Counted from the first letter of the stretch, positions 46,410 through 56,318 are shown. The stretch is 64,000 nt of DNA from Acinetobacter portensis (GCF_009372215.1 NZ_LWRV01000038.1:1-64000); one strand, 5' to 3'. Numbers and translations: made by a program. Notes: a model not told the origin generated them from the sequence alone.

Positions 46410-47462
46410 ATGAATAAATTTTTAATTTATAGCTTAGCTATTTCAACAAGTTTAATGGTGGGTTGTAATAAATCGACACCAAAAGAAAAGGAAGTTGCTG
46501 CAAGTGAGGTAAAAGAAGAAGTTTCAGATTGGAGTTGTACAGCTCAGGCGAATATCGATCAAATTCAAAACCGTTTAAAAGAAGATTATTTAAAAGAATT
46601 AGATCGTAGTCTTCGAAACTCTCATTACGAAGCCAATCAAGATATTTTAGCGACGATTCAAAAGGGTATTAAATTTGAACTAAAAGGTGTGACCACGCTT
46701 ACTCAAGATATTAAAAATACCAATATTTTAGAGTGCTCAAGTCAGTTGGTTGTTCATTTGCCCAAAGGTTTACAAAAGCGCTCTGAAAATGCATATAAAG
46801 AAATGCCATGTGCAGATGAGGGTGAATATTGTGGTGGTCGATATGAAGGGGATGGCTATACAAACCTTCATGATTATCTTGAAGATAGAGAAAATGATTT
46901 AAGTCTTGCAAATGATCAACTGGTGGGTAGTTTAAAATATAGCATTACCAAAACAGACAAAGACGGTTTGAGTTTAACGGTTCCATCTCAAAGTGCGGTA
47001 ATTAATGCAATTGCGTTTGTTGCGAAAACTGCAGCTCAGTATGAAGCTTATGTAAAAGAAAATGCTGAAGGAAACCGTGAAATTGAAAAGAGCCAAAAAG
47101 AGCAAGCTGAACAAAAAGATTTAGCCAAGAAAGCACTCGAAATTCGTAAAAAAGAATTAGATAAAGAGAAATTATCTGGAGTTGAGCGATTAAATCAATC
47201 TTGGGATAATTTAAGTGTTGAATTAAAAGCAAAGTATAAACAAGAGCAAGTAACTTGGTTTGAAAAACGAGATGTAGACTGTAAAGTGATTTCACAAAAG
47301 TCTGTATATCAATTATCAGATTCTGAAAAAGAAACTTATCAGAAACATTCACGTTATTGGGATGAAGCTTTAGAAGCTCAAAACACGCAAATGCAGTACA
47401 ACAAATGCTTTATTGAGCGTACCAGTGAACGTGCAGATGTATTGGATGAAATTTCTAATTAA
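46410..47462 (+). CDS. Lipoprotein with C-terminal LprI-like (DUF1311) domain
   Basis: About 350 residues from the ATG at 46410. The signal peptide ends in the lipobox MVGC (Cys19). A central lysine- and glutamate-rich coiled coil covers about residues 215-255. The last 90 residues look like the LprI/DUF1311 lysozyme-inhibitor domain: RLNQSWDNL, then VTWFEKRDVDC and a final NKCFIERTSERADVL, which is the family's W-x-x-x-R-D-x-x-C ... C-x-x-x-x-T-x-x-R pattern. A role in blocking host or rival lysozyme is possible but is an inference. An internal Cys pair (CADEGEYCGG) is also present. Confidence 0.72.
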   Translation: MNKFLIYSLAISTSLMVGCNKSTPKEKEVAASEVKEEVSDWSCTAQANIDQIQNRLKEDYLKELDRSLRNSHYEANQDILATIQKGIKFELKGVTTLTQDIKNTNILECSSQLVVHLPKGLQKRSENAYKEMPCADEGEYCGGRYEGDGYTNLHDYLEDRENDLSLANDQLVGSLKYSITKTDKDGLSLTVPSQSAVINAIAFVAKTAAQYEAYVKENAEGNREIEKSQKEQAEQKDLAKKALEIRKKELDKEKLSGVERLNQSWDNLSVELKAKYKQEQVTWFEKRDVDCKVISQKSVYQLSDSEKETYQKHSRYWDEALEAQNTQMQYNKCFIERTSERADVLDEISN

Positions 47463-47487
47463 TATTTGCAAGTTAATATTTAAACAT

Positions 47488-47520
47488 AAAAAAAAGGACG
47501 AATTGATTCGGCCTTTTTTT
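47488..47520. terminator. Terminator before the DUF2520 gene
   Basis: AAAAAAAGGaCGAAT pairs with ATTCGgCCTTTTTTT (one mismatch), closing the LprI-like gene. Confidence 0.78.
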
Positions 47521-47558
47521 ATTGGCATGCTGTAACAAAGGAATGTTGTGTAGAAATT

Positions 47559-48332
47559 ATGAAAATTAGTTTTATTGGTGCAGGACGTGTTGCAAATCAT
47601 TTAGCGAAAGTTTTAAGTGAGCATCATCAAATTGTGCAAATTTTTAGTCGAAACTTAGAGAAAGCACAGTGGCTTGCGAACCAAGTTCAGGCAGAGGCCA
47701 TTGCAGATTTTAAATCGATCCATGCCAATATTGATTTAATGATTATTGCGGTAAGTGATCAATCGATTGCAGATGTCATTGGACAAATTAGCCCATATTT
47801 GAAAGATGTCTGTATTGTGCATACTTCAGGAAGTACGCATTTAAACATATTGGGTGAAAAACATGAAAAATCAGGTGTTTTTTATCCGCTACAAACCTTT
47901 AGTTTGGAACGTGAAATAGATTGGAAAAATACACCATTATTTGTGGAAGCTATGAATGAGCAAGATTTAGCATGTTTGCTTGATTTAGCAAATAGCCTAA
48001 GCAATAGAGTGTATTCTTACAGTTCAGAGCAACGGTTAAGTTTACATTTAGCCGCTGTCTTTGCTTGTAACTTTAGTAATTATTGTTGTGACATGGCAAA
48101 ACAAATTGTAGATGATAAACATGTCGATTTCAGTTTGTTGTATCCCTTAATTGAAGAAACAGCCCATAAAGCATTGGTCAATGACCCTAAAGATATGCAA
48201 ACAGGGCCTGCAATGCGTGGCGATGAAAATATCATTCACATGCATACAAATATGTTAAAGCAAGATCAACGAGAAGATTTAAAAGCGGTGTATCAATTGC
48301 TCAGTCAGCAAATTTTACAACGACATCAATAG
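47559..48332 (+). CDS. Rossmann-fold protein with DUF2520 domain
   Basis: A 257-residue protein with an NAD(P)-binding start KISFIGAGRVANHLA (GxGxxxxHL). A VSDQSIADVI segment, the SGSTHLNIL segment and FYPLQTFSLEREIDW follow. A C-terminal helical DUF2520 domain has HLAAVFACNFSNYCCDMAKQI and TGPAMRGDENIIHMH. The layout is like ketopantoate and 6-phosphogluconate type reductases, but the substrate is unknown. Confidence 0.87.
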   Translation: MKISFIGAGRVANHLAKVLSEHHQIVQIFSRNLEKAQWLANQVQAEAIADFKSIHANIDLMIIAVSDQSIADVIGQISPYLKDVCIVHTSGSTHLNILGEKHEKSGVFYPLQTFSLEREIDWKNTPLFVEAMNEQDLACLLDLANSLSNRVYSYSSEQRLSLHLAAVFACNFSNYCCDMAKQIVDDKHVDFSLLYPLIEETAHKALVNDPKDMQTGPAMRGDENIIHMHTNMLKQDQREDLKAVYQLLSQQILQRHQ

Positions 48333-48379
48333 AGATTAGATTGCTTTTAGTTGTGTTGTAGCAAAATTTATCCAAGAAA

Positions 48380-48400
48380 AAGGGCTCTTATTGAGCCCTT
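48380..48400. terminator. Terminator between the DUF2520 gene and trmB
   Basis: AAGGGCTC pairs with GAGCCCTT around TTATT between the convergent genes. The flanking U-tracts are short. Confidence 0.65.
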
Positions 48401-48405
48401 AAATC

Positions 48406-49122
48406 TTATTTGATTTTCTTGAAGAGGAAGTCGTTAATTTTATGACCTTCTTCTAAACCACGACGCTCAAATTTCGTTTGTGGGCGCCAATCTGGACGAG
48501 GGTAGCTGTTGCCTTTTCCTGCCATATTTTCAAGATTTGGACGGTTGTCTAAAACATCTAACATCCATTCAGCATATGGTTCCCAGTCAGTTGCAGAATG
48601 GAATGTACCACCCATCTCTAACTTTTGCTCAACCAATGGCATGCGGTCATGTGAAACAAAACGACGTTTGAAATGACGTTTCTTTTGCCAAGGGTCAGGG
48701 AAGTACAATTGAATAGCATTAATACTGTTATCAGGCATTTCACGTAATACTTGAATTGCATCTGCATCAAGTAAGCGTAAATTTGTTAAGCCTGCCATAC
48801 CTGCTTCATATACGCACTGTGCAATACCAGGAATGTGTACTTCAATACCCACATAGTTGCGTTCAGGGTTGGCTTTTGCCATAAGTACCAATGAACGTCC
48901 CATACCAAAACCAATTTCCACAGTTAGCGGGCGTTCTGGATGTTCAAAGTGTTGGCGTAAATCACCCACTGGGTATTCCAAAATTAGCTGACCGTATTGT
49001 TCAAGCGCAGTACGTTGAGAAGTATTTAGTGGAGATGAACGACGCATGAAAGTTACGATTTCACGGTTCTCATTCAGGTTTTCCAGCTCTACGACTTGCT
49101 GGTCTAATTGATCGTTCGACAT
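48406..49122 (-). CDS. trmB: tRNA (guanine-N7-)-methyltransferase
   Basis: A 238-residue TrmB, which makes m7G46 in tRNA. It has the SAM motif LTVEIGFGMGRSLVLMA, the NYVGIEVHIPGI segment and the family PDPWQKKRHFKRRFV motif, followed by a C-terminal TKFERRGLEEGHKI. Length and motifs are normal. The ATG lies in a gap of about 140 bp from the SulP gene. Confidence 0.96.
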   Translation of the reverse strand: MSNDQLDQQVVELENLNENREIVTFMRRSSPLNTSQRTALEQYGQLILEYPVGDLRQHFEHPERPLTVEIGFGMGRSLVLMAKANPERNYVGIEVHIPGIAQCVYEAGMAGLTNLRLLDADAIQVLREMPDNSINAIQLYFPDPWQKKRHFKRRFVSHDRMPLVEQKLEMGGTFHSATDWEPYAEWMLDVLDNRPNLENMAGKGNSYPRPDWRPQTKFERRGLEEGHKINDFLFKKIK

Positions 49123-49224
49123 AATTTTGGCAATGTTAAAAACTACGAATGCGATATTTTAAGTGCTGAGCCTGACAAGTCAAACTTTTATATGGCTTTA
49201 TCTAAAAATTGAACAAAAAATACA

Positions 49225-49256
49225 AGAAAAGAGCCAAATAGGCTCTTTTCTTCTTT
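49225..49256. terminator. Terminator of the SulP gene
   Basis: AGAAAAGAGCC (49225-49235) pairs exactly with GGCTCTTTTCT (49241-49251). On the minus strand, where the SulP gene ends, the stem is followed by TGTA and then a T-rich tract. Confidence 0.8.
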
Positions 49257-49260
49257 CAAA

Positions 49261-50706
49261 CTAATTATATTTATCTATTAAGGTGCTACTTGCTTCATTT
49301 AATCCAACAATATTCACTTCAATATTTTTCTCATTGAATTTCTTCACCACGCTGTTAAACATGTTCACAGAAGTTACATCCCAAATATGTGCATGGGTTA
49401 AATCAAGTTCTACAGATTTAACATTTTCTTTAAAGTCGAAAAATTGGAAAAATTTATCTGAACTGCTAAAGAAAATCTGTCCTGAAACAATATATTTACG
49501 TTCATTGTTACGAAGTGTAGATTCAACTTTTACCGAACTTTCTAGCTTATTAATGATGAATAATGCAGACAGTAGAACACCAACAAATACACCAAGTGCC
49601 AAATTATGTGTCGCAATGACTACAATAATCACAGCAATCATCACCACATTAAAAGACAATGGATGGTTTTTAAATTGCTGAATTGAATGCCATTGGAAAG
49701 TGGTAAATGACACCATAATCATAATGGCAACAAGTGCAGCCATAGGAATATAAGCAAGCCAATCTTTTAAAAATACAACCAAACAAAGTAGGAATATACC
49801 TGCAACAAGTGTAGAAAGACGTGTACGTGCGCCCGAACTCACGTTAATAATCGATTGACCAATCATGGCACAACCTGCCATACCGCCCATAAAGCCACTG
49901 ACAATATTGGCAAAACCTTGACCACGACATTCTTTATGTTTGTCACTTTCGGTTTGGGTAACTTCATCCACCACTGTTGTTGTCATCATGGTTTCAAGTA
50001 AGCCAACAGTTGCTAAAGTTATGGAATACGGAAAAATAATGCTGAGTGTTTCAAAGTTGAGTGGAATTTGCGGAATGAGGAAAATAGGTAAAGTATCTGG
50101 GAATGTACCTAAATCGCTTACTGTACGCATATCTGCGCCTAAAAAAAGTGCTAAACAGCTTAAAACTACAATACAAATCAGCGGTGATGGAATAGTTTTT
50201 CCAATTTTAGGCAGGTAGGGGAATAAATAAATAATGGCTAAACCTAAGCCCACAAATAGATATGCTGTGGTATCCATTTTACTGATTTCAGGAAGTTGAG
50301 CGACAAAAATTAAAATCGCCAAAGCATTTAAAAAACCATACACCACAGATTGCGAAACAAAACGCATGAGTTTGGCAACTCTAAAATAACCTGCAATCAC
50401 TTGAATAATGCCTGTAAGTACGGTTGCGGCAAGTAAATATTGCAAACCATGTTCTTTTACAAGTGTAATCATCAACAAGGCAAGCGCACCTGTTGCTGCT
50501 GAAATCATGGCAGGGCGTCCGCCAAAAAATGCAATAGAAACAGCAATACAAAAAGATGCGTATAAACCGACTTGAGGATCTACGCCTGCAATAGCAGAAA
50601 ATGCAATTGATTCAGGAATTAAAGCTAAGCCAACCACCAAACCTGCCAAAACATCGGTGCGTATGTTGGAAAACCATTCATCTTTTTTTAAGCTAATCAC
50701 GTGCAA
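49261..50706 (-). CDS. SulP-family inorganic anion transporter with STAS domain
   Basis: A 481-residue transporter with 11-12 predicted membrane segments and a C-terminal STAS domain of about 90 residues. Recognised segments are [34 protein letters not shown], the [11 protein letters not shown] segment and [34 protein letters not shown]. Substrates in the family are sulfate, bicarbonate or other anions; the substrate here is not certain. It is a single-gene unit on the minus strand. Confidence 0.9.
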   Translation of the reverse strand: MHVISLKKDEWFSNIRTDVLAGLVVGLALIPESIAFSAIAGVDPQVGLYASFCIAVSIAFFGGRPAMISAATGALALLMITLVKEHGLQYLLAATVLTGIIQVIAGYFRVAKLMRFVSQSVVYGFLNALAILIFVAQLPEISKMDTTAYLFVGLGLAIIYLFPYLPKIGKTIPSPLICIVVLSCLALFLGADMRTVSDLGTFPDTLPIFLIPQIPLNFETLSIIFPYSITLATVGLLETMMTTTVVDEVTQTESDKHKECRGQGFANIVSGFMGGMAGCAMIGQSIINVSSGARTRLSTLVAGIFLLCLVVFLKDWLAYIPMAALVAIMIMVSFTTFQWHSIQQFKNHPLSFNVVMIAVIIVVIATHNLALGVFVGVLLSALFIINKLESSVKVESTLRNNERKYIVSGQIFFSSSDKFFQFFDFKENVKSVELDLTHAHIWDVTSVNMFNSVVKKFNEKNIEVNIVGLNEASSTLIDKYN

Positions 50707-50918
50707 TATTCAATAAACTTTAAAGTCGCTTATGTTAAATCAACTTTGTTTAAAAAAGTATGAATATTCGACTTGATTAATTCATTCAATTGAACAATAT
50801 TGAAGATGTAAATGTGCAGTTAACAGTTACGATTTTCTAAAAATAAGTAAGTTTCTTCACTTGAAAGTTTGACAGAAGCAATTTAAAACAGAGTATAGAG
50901 ATATAACAAGGATCAAGA

Positions 50919-51530
50919 ATGAAACTTTATTATTCACCGGGTGCATGTTCACTTGCATCACATATTATTTTAAATGAAATTAATGTAGATTTTGATTTAG
51001 AGCGCGTTAATACAAAAACACATATCACAGAAAAAGGCACAGATTATTACACCATTAACCCGAAAGGTTATGTGCCTGCATTGGAAATTAATCCGGGTTT
51101 AATTTTAACTGAAAATGTCGCAATTCTTCCTTTTTTAGCACAACATGATCCTAAACAAGACCTTATTCCACCATCGGGTTTGGGGCGAGCAAAAGTTTTA
51201 GAGTGGCTAGGCTACCTAAACTCAGAATTACATGATGCTTATGCCGTATTTTTTGGTGCAACATTAGATGATGAAGCGAAGCAAAAAGCCTATGCTGAAA
51301 TTGATCGTTTGTTGAAATATATCGATGACACGATTGCGAAATCTGACAATGAATATTTAGTTGATGATAATTTTGGCCCTGCAGATGCGTATTTATTTGT
51401 GATTACCAATTGGTCAAACTTAATTCATCATGATTTAACGCCATACCAAAATGTTGTTGCGCTGCGTAATAAAGTGGCTGCACGTCAGTCTGTGCAAATT
51501 GCAATGCGAGATGAAGGTTTAATTCCTTAA
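50919..51530 (+). CDS. Glutathione S-transferase
   Basis: A 203-residue GST of the beta-like class. The N-terminal thioredoxin domain begins MKLYYSPGACSLASHIIL, with Cys10 and Ser11 at the position of the catalytic Cys/Ser in beta-class enzymes. NPKGYVPALEI and the cis-Pro segment follow, and the C-terminal helical domain has FGPADAYLFVITNW. AAGGATC precedes the ATG. Function in detoxification is general; no substrate is known. Confidence 0.92.
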   Translation: MKLYYSPGACSLASHIILNEINVDFDLERVNTKTHITEKGTDYYTINPKGYVPALEINPGLILTENVAILPFLAQHDPKQDLIPPSGLGRAKVLEWLGYLNSELHDAYAVFFGATLDDEAKQKAYAEIDRLLKYIDDTIAKSDNEYLVDDNFGPADAYLFVITNWSNLIHHDLTPYQNVVALRNKVAARQSVQIAMRDEGLIP

Positions 51531-51585
51531 TCTATTCAAGATCTTTCATTTTCTTGCGAAAGAAATCTATTGAATATTGTGAAAT

Positions 51586-51613
51586 AAAAAAGGACTCAGA
51601 TGAGTCCTTTTTT
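51586..51613. terminator. Bidirectional terminator between GST and thiG
   Basis: AAAAAAGGACTCA pairs with TGAGTCCTTTTTT around a GA dinucleotide, between convergent genes. Confidence 0.92.
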
Positions 51614-51655
51614 ATTTATTCTTCATTTAAATATTCAAATGATTATTTAAAAAAG

Positions 51656-52441
51656 CTATTTAAAAAAATAACCTGTTTCAGGCGAGCTTGCATTTGCCAT
51701 ACGTTTACGTGGCATACGACCTGCTAAAAATGCTTCACGACCTGCTTCAACCGCTTTTTTCATGGCAGAAGCCATTAAAATAGGGTTTTTCGCAGCAGCA
51801 ATAGCAGTATTCATTAATACGCCATCGCAACCAAGCTCCATAGCAATAGCTGCATCACTTGCTGTACCTACACCTGCATCTACAAGTACAGGAACTTTCG
51901 CATTTTCTTTAATAATAGAAAGAGTATGTGGGTTTAAAATACCTAAACCAGAACCAATTAAACTACCAAGTGGCATAATCGCAACACAGCCCATGCTTTC
52001 AAGTTCTTGCGCAACAATCGGGTCATCCGAGGTATACACCATAATCTCGAAGCCATCGTCAATTAAAGTACGCGCTGCTTTTAGGGTTTCTGTGATGTTT
52101 GGATATAAGGTTTTTTCATCACCCAAAACTTCAAGTTTTACTAAGTTATGACCATCTAACAATTCACGAGCAAGCATACAAGTACGCACAGCGCTATTTG
52201 CATCGAAACAACCTGCAGTATTTGGGAGAATTGTATACTTTTCAGGAGGCACAACAGAAAGTAAATTGGGTTGATCTGGATGTTGACCAATATTCACGCG
52301 TCGAATTGCCACAGTCACAATTTCTGCACCACTTGCTTGAATAGCAAGATCGGTTTCGTTTAAATCTTTGTATTTACCTGTCCCTACAAGCAGGCGAGAA
52401 TTAAACGTACGTGAACCAATAATAAGGGGGGTATCTTCCAT
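51656..52441 (-). CDS. thiG: Thiazole synthase ThiG
   Basis: A 261-residue (beta/alpha)8 enzyme that makes the thiazole phosphate of thiamine from DXP, dehydroglycine and ThiS-thiocarboxylate. Recognised segments are [11 protein letters not shown] near the start, [11 protein letters not shown] and [17 protein letters not shown]. The [14 protein letters not shown] segment carries the Schiff-base lysine region. [29 protein letters not shown] is also present. It lies 12 bp downstream of thiS, forming a thiSG operon. Confidence 0.96.
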   Translation of the reverse strand: MEDTPLIIGSRTFNSRLLVGTGKYKDLNETDLAIQASGAEIVTVAIRRVNIGQHPDQPNLLSVVPPEKYTILPNTAGCFDANSAVRTCMLARELLDGHNLVKLEVLGDEKTLYPNITETLKAARTLIDDGFEIMVYTSDDPIVAQELESMGCVAIMPLGSLIGSGLGILNPHTLSIIKENAKVPVLVDAGVGTASDAAIAMELGCDGVLMNTAIAAAKNPILMASAMKKAVEAGREAFLAGRMPRKRMANASSPETGYFFK

Positions 52442-52453
52442 GGAAGCTCCAAT

Positions 52454-52651
52454 TTAGCCGCCACCGACGGCATGTATAATTTCTATTTGATCTTTATCGT
52501 TAATGATACTTTGCTGTAATTTGCTTTTCGCAATAATCATTTCATTATGTTCAACAGCAAAGCGTTTGCCCTCTAGAGCAAGTTCCTGAATAAGTTCTAA
52601 TAAGTTGGAACATGCAGTATTTTGAAGTTCGCCATTTAAGTAAATTTGCAC
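52454..52651 (-). CDS. thiS: Sulfur carrier protein ThiS
   Basis: A 65-residue ubiquitin-like sulfur carrier. It begins MQIYLNGE and ends in the GG needed for thiocarboxylation (HAVGGG; the ending has an extra Gly). It delivers sulfur to ThiG for thiazole synthesis. It precedes thiG by 12 bp and follows a DUF423 gene by 21 bp, so all three may be co-transcribed. Confidence 0.95.
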   Translation of the reverse strand: MQIYLNGELQNTACSNLLELIQELALEGKRFAVEHNEMIIAKSKLQQSIINDKDQIEIIHAVGGG

Positions 52652-52672
52652 TTTGGTTTCCCTAATTTGCCA

Positions 52673-53038
52673 TTATTTGGCGTATTTAAATGCATTCCAT
52701 GCAAGAATTAACCATCCTGCAATCATCAACGCGCCACCAATAGGGGTAATTGCACCTAAACCACGTGGTAAGCCTAAAGCCATGATGTATAAAGAACCAC
52801 AGAAAAAGAAAATACCTATTTGGATGAGTAGAAAACTGGTTTTAATAGGTAAGTTTGGCACAACTTTCGCAATAATCGCTAAAGCCAACAACCCTAAAGC
52901 ATGATAGAAAAAATAGTCAGTTGCTGTTTGCCACCAACTTAATTGAGCTTCTGTTGCATGTGCTTTTAGTCCGTGCGCCCCAAATGCCCCAAGTATGACT
53001 GCAAATGCTAAATTTAAAGCGGAAATAGCAAGCCACAT
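52673..53038 (-). CDS. DUF423-family inner-membrane protein (YgdD-like)
   Basis: A 121-residue protein with four hydrophobic segments, matching the DUF423/YgdD family: AVILGAFGAHGLKAHATEAQLSWWQTATDYFFYHALGLLAL at the start, an FFCGSLYIMALGLP segment and ITPIGGALMIAGWLILAW at the end. Molecular function is unknown in the family. It sits just upstream of thiS. Confidence 0.9.
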   Translation of the reverse strand: MWLAISALNLAFAVILGAFGAHGLKAHATEAQLSWWQTATDYFFYHALGLLALAIIAKVVPNLPIKTSFLLIQIGIFFFCGSLYIMALGLPRGLGAITPIGGALMIAGWLILAWNAFKYAK

Positions 53039-53133
53039 AAGTCATCTCACTTATACAAAATTTGCGCTTAACCTTAGCATAATTTTCTTATTTGATTAAA
53101 TGGTATAGATGCTCAAAACAAATTTTAAACAAT

Positions 53134-53158
53134 AAAAAAGGGCACGAAGCCCATTTTT
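53134..53158 (-). terminator. Terminator of rpoH
   Basis: On the minus strand GGGC pairs with GCCC around TTCGT and runs into six T residues just past the rpoH stop. Confidence 0.75.
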
Positions 53159-53171
53159 ATTTTGAAGAAAA

Positions 53172-54041
53172 TTAATTCGAAGACATTGCAACTTTAATTT
53201 TTTCCATGGCATTTTTTTCTAATTGGCGAATACGTTCTGCTGATACATTATATTCGGCAGCAAGTTCATGTAGGGTAGATTTATCATCATCTAACCAACG
53301 ACGTTGTAGGATAGTGCGTGAGCGATCATCAAGTTGTCCCATGGCATCATGAAGCGCGGCAGTACTTTGTTCTTCATAATCTTCATTTTCAACTAAATTT
53401 GCAGGATCGTAACGGTTATCTTCCAAATAAAGTGCAGGGGCTACATAAGTAGAACCTTCATCGTCATCATCGCCAGATGCTTCAAATGCAGCATCGTAGG
53501 CAGTTAAACGACCTTCCATTTCTAGCACTTGCTCTGCGGTCACATTTAAGTCTTTCGCAATAGATTGTGCTTCAGCTAAAGTAAGTTTTTTACTCGATTT
53601 TTTTAAGCTGCGTAAATTAAAGAATAATTTACGTTGTGCTTTTGTGGTCGCAATTTTGACAATACGCCAGTTACGAATTACATATTCATGAATCTCGGCT
53701 TTAATCCAATGCACAGCAAATGAAACCAAACGCACGCCCATAGTTGGGTCAAAACGTTTTACAGCTTTCATTAAACCTAAGTTACCTTCTTGAATTAAAT
53801 CGCCTTGTGGTAAGCCATAACCTGCATAACTACGGGCAATATGAACCACGAAACGTAAGTGAGACATCACTAACATTTTTGCTGCGTCTAAATCTTGATC
53901 GTAAAAATAGCGATCAGCCAACTCTTTTTCTTGTTCGGCAGTTAAAATTGGAATTTGATTGACAGTACTAATATAAGCCCCAAGGTTTGAACCTGGCGCT
54001 GATAATGACAGGGGCATCAACTGATTGCTGCTGTCACTCAT
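53172..54041 (-). CDS. rpoH: RNA polymerase heat-shock sigma factor RpoH (sigma-32)
   Basis: About 289 residues from the ATG at 54041, chosen because an AAAGGAG ribosome-binding site lies just upstream; an ATG at 54086 is in frame. Region 2 reads [20 protein letters not shown] with [24 protein letters not shown]. The RpoH box [13 protein letters not shown], which is specific to this sigma factor, is present. Region 4 ends in [28 protein letters not shown]. It drives heat-shock genes such as clpB, also in this window. Confidence 0.96.
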   Translation of the reverse strand: MSDSSNQLMPLSLSAPGSNLGAYISTVNQIPILTAEQEKELADRYFYDQDLDAAKMLVMSHLRFVVHIARSYAGYGLPQGDLIQEGNLGLMKAVKRFDPTMGVRLVSFAVHWIKAEIHEYVIRNWRIVKIATTKAQRKLFFNLRSLKKSSKKLTLAEAQSIAKDLNVTAEQVLEMEGRLTAYDAAFEASGDDDDEGSTYVAPALYLEDNRYDPANLVENEDYEEQSTAALHDAMGQLDDRSRTILQRRWLDDDKSTLHELAAEYNVSAERIRQLEKNAMEKIKVAMSSN

Positions 54042-54166
54042 AGGAACTCCTTTAGGATGTGTCGATGAAATATCAATGACATTCATATTAATGCGAATAA
54101 CCGACTAAATTAAGTGGAAATGGTGAAGAAATGTAATTTTTTATGCCAATAGATCAAAAAATGCAA

Positions 54167-54400
54167 TTAACGCGTAATTATATAATGAAATTCGTGCTTT
54201 GAAATACACTGTATATCACATTTTAGATTGTTAATTTGGCAATAACGTAGAACATCTTGTTGGCTATGTGGGTCAGATGATTTGAGTAAAAACTGCTGAC
54301 TCGAAGCACTTTTTAAGGCACGTTTTAGCATTAATAGTGGCATTGGGCAGGGTTTCCCCATGGCATCAATGATATCTATTGCTTGTTTTACATCTTCCAT
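54167..54400 (-). CDS. TusA-family sulfurtransferase-like protein
   Basis: A 77-residue protein with the TusA/SirA/YedF fold. The catalytic motif GKPCPMPLLMLKRAL (C-P-x-P) is near residue 18, followed by SSDPHSQQDVLRYC. The members carry persulfide sulfur to tRNA modification or other acceptors. It is separate from other tus genes, so its partner is unknown. It lies 120 bp upstream of rpoH in the same direction. Confidence 0.88.
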   Translation of the reverse strand: MEDVKQAIDIIDAMGKPCPMPLLMLKRALKSASSQQFLLKSSDPHSQQDVLRYCQINNLKCDIQCISKHEFHYIITR

Positions 54401-54778
54401 TAAGTTTTAAAACCGTTTAAAAACGCTTCAATTATACTAATAAATGGCATAAAAAAGCGAAAGTGTGATTTTTTTATTTATTCTGAACAAGATTAAATGC
54501 TTAAATTAATTCATGATAAATAAATAGGCTTAAATCTGAATAAGATATATGAAAAAACTCTATTATTTGTCAGAAACCCATGATAAGCTCGAAATGAATT
54601 AGGGGTTACGGTAACTATAAAGTTATTGGGCAACCTAGTTAGAAATGGATGTAACCGGATTTTGTTAATAGTTTCACAGAATGATTATAAGTTTAGAAAG
54701 AATGAAATTTTTAGGCTTTGTTGGTCTGCTGCTTGCAACACCGGGTGGTCCTTCAATTAAGTCTATGAGGATTAACTT
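54401..54778 (+). other. Long leader region of the cold shock gene
   Basis: About 380 bp with no gene, shared between the divergent TusA-like and cold shock genes. The part near the csp start is relatively GC-rich and can fold: GGTTAC (near 54604) can pair with GTAACC (near 54650), and a GGGTGGTCC stretch lies just before the GAGG ribosome-binding site. This resembles the long 5' leaders of cspA-type mRNAs. Confidence 0.45.
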
Positions 54779-54994
54779 ATGACAGCTGCTCGCGAACAAG
54801 GCGTAGTTAAGTGGTTTAATGACACTAAAGGTTTTGGTTTTATTCAACGCAATGGCGGTGATGACGTATTCGTTCATTTCCGCGCTATTCAAGGCGATGG
54901 CCACCGTTCACTTCGTGACGGCCAACGCGTAGAATTCAGTGTTGTTAAAGGCCAAAAAGGCTTCCAAGCTGAAGAAGTTCAGCCGTTAGACTAA
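54779..54994 (+). CDS. CspA-family cold shock protein
   Basis: A 71-residue single cold-shock domain. RNP1 KGFGFIQ and RNP2 DVFVHF are both present, within [30 protein letters not shown]. Such proteins bind single-stranded RNA and act as RNA chaperones at low temperature or in growth transitions. GAGG lies 9 bases before the ATG. It has a long leader and its own terminator. Confidence 0.96.
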   Translation: MTAAREQGVVKWFNDTKGFGFIQRNGGDDVFVHFRAIQGDGHRSLRDGQRVEFSVVKGQKGFQAEEVQPLD

Positions 54995-55012
54995 TTGAAA
55001 AATTAGACTAAT

Positions 55013-55047
55013 AAAAAACGCTCCAATGTTTATTGGAGCGTTTTTTT
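55013..55047 (+). terminator. Terminator of the cold shock gene
   Basis: AACGCTCCAAT pairs exactly with ATTGGAGCGTT around a 4-nt loop, followed by T residues. Confidence 0.92.
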
Positions 55048-55095
55048 GTTTATAATGATTAAAATATTTCTATTTATGAGTGAGTGCACATTAAT

Positions 55096-56247
55096 ATGTC
55101 AGCTGGTTTTGAAACCTTAAATTTACATCCAAATTTGAAAAAGGCAATTGATGCATTAGGCTTCACTAAAATGACATCAATTCAAGAAAAGGTTTTAAAA
55201 TTCACGTTAGCAGGACATGACGCAATTGGTCGTGCACAAACAGGCACGGGTAAAACTGCTGCCTTTCTTGTAAGTGTAATTAATGACTTATTAAATAACC
55301 CGATTAAAGAACAACGATTTCGTGGTGAAACACGTGCACTTATTTTAGCGCCTACACGTGAATTGGCATTGCAAATTGAAAGTGATGCGAAAGAATTAAC
55401 AAAATATACAGATCTACATTTAGTCACTTTATTGGGTGGTGTAGATTTTGAAAAGCAAAAAGCAGAATTAAGTAAAAACTTTGTCGATATTATTGTAGCC
55501 ACACCAGGTCGTTTAATCGATTTTGTTGAACAAAAAGAAGTTTGGTTAGATCAGATTGAATTTTTGGTGATTGATGAAGCAGACCGTTTACTTGATATGG
55601 GCTTTATTCCATCGGTAAAACGTATTGTTCGTTATTCGCCACGTAAAGAGCAACGTCAAACACTCATGTTCTCTGCAACATTTAGCTATGATGTTTTAAA
55701 TCTTGCACAGCAATGGCTATGTGATCCTGTAACGGTTGAAATTGAACCTGAAAAGAAAACCAATGCAGACGTAGAACAACGTGTATATATGGTTGCTAAA
55801 ACAGATAAATATAAACTGTTAGAGGAAATTCTACGTGATGAACCCATTGAAAAAGTCATGATTTTTGCAAATCGACGTGATCAAGTGCGTAAATTGTATG
55901 ATCATTTAAAGCGTGATGGCTATAAAGTGGTGATGTTGTCGGGTGAAATTGCACAAGACAAACGCTTGAAAATGCTCGATCAATTTAAAAATGGTCAGCA
56001 TAATATTATGATTGCAACAGATGTTGCAGGGCGTGGTATTCATGTTGATGGTGTTTCACATGTCATTAATTTTACTTTACCTGAACAGTCTGATGATTAT
56101 GTACATCGTATTGGTCGTACAGGTCGTGCGGGAACAAGTGGTGTAAGTATTAGTTTCTTATCTGAAGATGATGCGTTCTATCTTCCTGAAATTGAAAAAG
56201 CAATTGGTCAAAAATTGCCACTTACTCGTTTAGATGGTTATTGTTAA
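55096..56247 (+). CDS. rhlB: DEAD-box RNA helicase (RhlB-like)
   Basis: About 383 residues from the ATG at 55096; a GTG at 55084 is in frame. All motifs are present in order: the Q motif (FTKMTSIQEKVL), motif I AQTGTGKT, PTRELALQIE (Ia), ATPGRLIDF, motif II DEAD, motif III SAT, and motifs V-VI with ATDVAGRGIH and HRIGRTGRAG. It stops soon after the helicase core, without the long basic tail of RhlE or DeaD. The best fit is RhlB, the degradosome helicase, but the call within the family is moderate. Confidence 0.88.
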   Translation: MSAGFETLNLHPNLKKAIDALGFTKMTSIQEKVLKFTLAGHDAIGRAQTGTGKTAAFLVSVINDLLNNPIKEQRFRGETRALILAPTRELALQIESDAKELTKYTDLHLVTLLGGVDFEKQKAELSKNFVDIIVATPGRLIDFVEQKEVWLDQIEFLVIDEADRLLDMGFIPSVKRIVRYSPRKEQRQTLMFSATFSYDVLNLAQQWLCDPVTVEIEPEKKTNADVEQRVYMVAKTDKYKLLEEILRDEPIEKVMIFANRRDQVRKLYDHLKRDGYKVVMLSGEIAQDKRLKMLDQFKNGQHNIMIATDVAGRGIHVDGVSHVINFTLPEQSDDYVHRIGRTGRAGTSGVSISFLSEDDAFYLPEIEKAIGQKLPLTRLDGYC

Positions 56248-56265
56248 TTTCGAATTATTAGCTTT

Positions 56266-56294
56266 AAAAAACCGCTTTAATAAGCGGTTTTTTT
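56266..56294. terminator. Terminator between the helicase and the lipoprotein gene
   Basis: AAAAAACCGCTT pairs with AAGCGGTTTTTT around a short loop, between convergent genes. Confidence 0.9.
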
Positions 56295-56318
56295 ATGTTT
56301 GTAATTTATGTGGCTAAG

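Noticed and set aside
54986-55011. Direct repeat TTAGACTAAT after the csp gene
   Set aside because: Two short copies within 20 bp in AT-rich DNA; no sign of a wider repeat or function.
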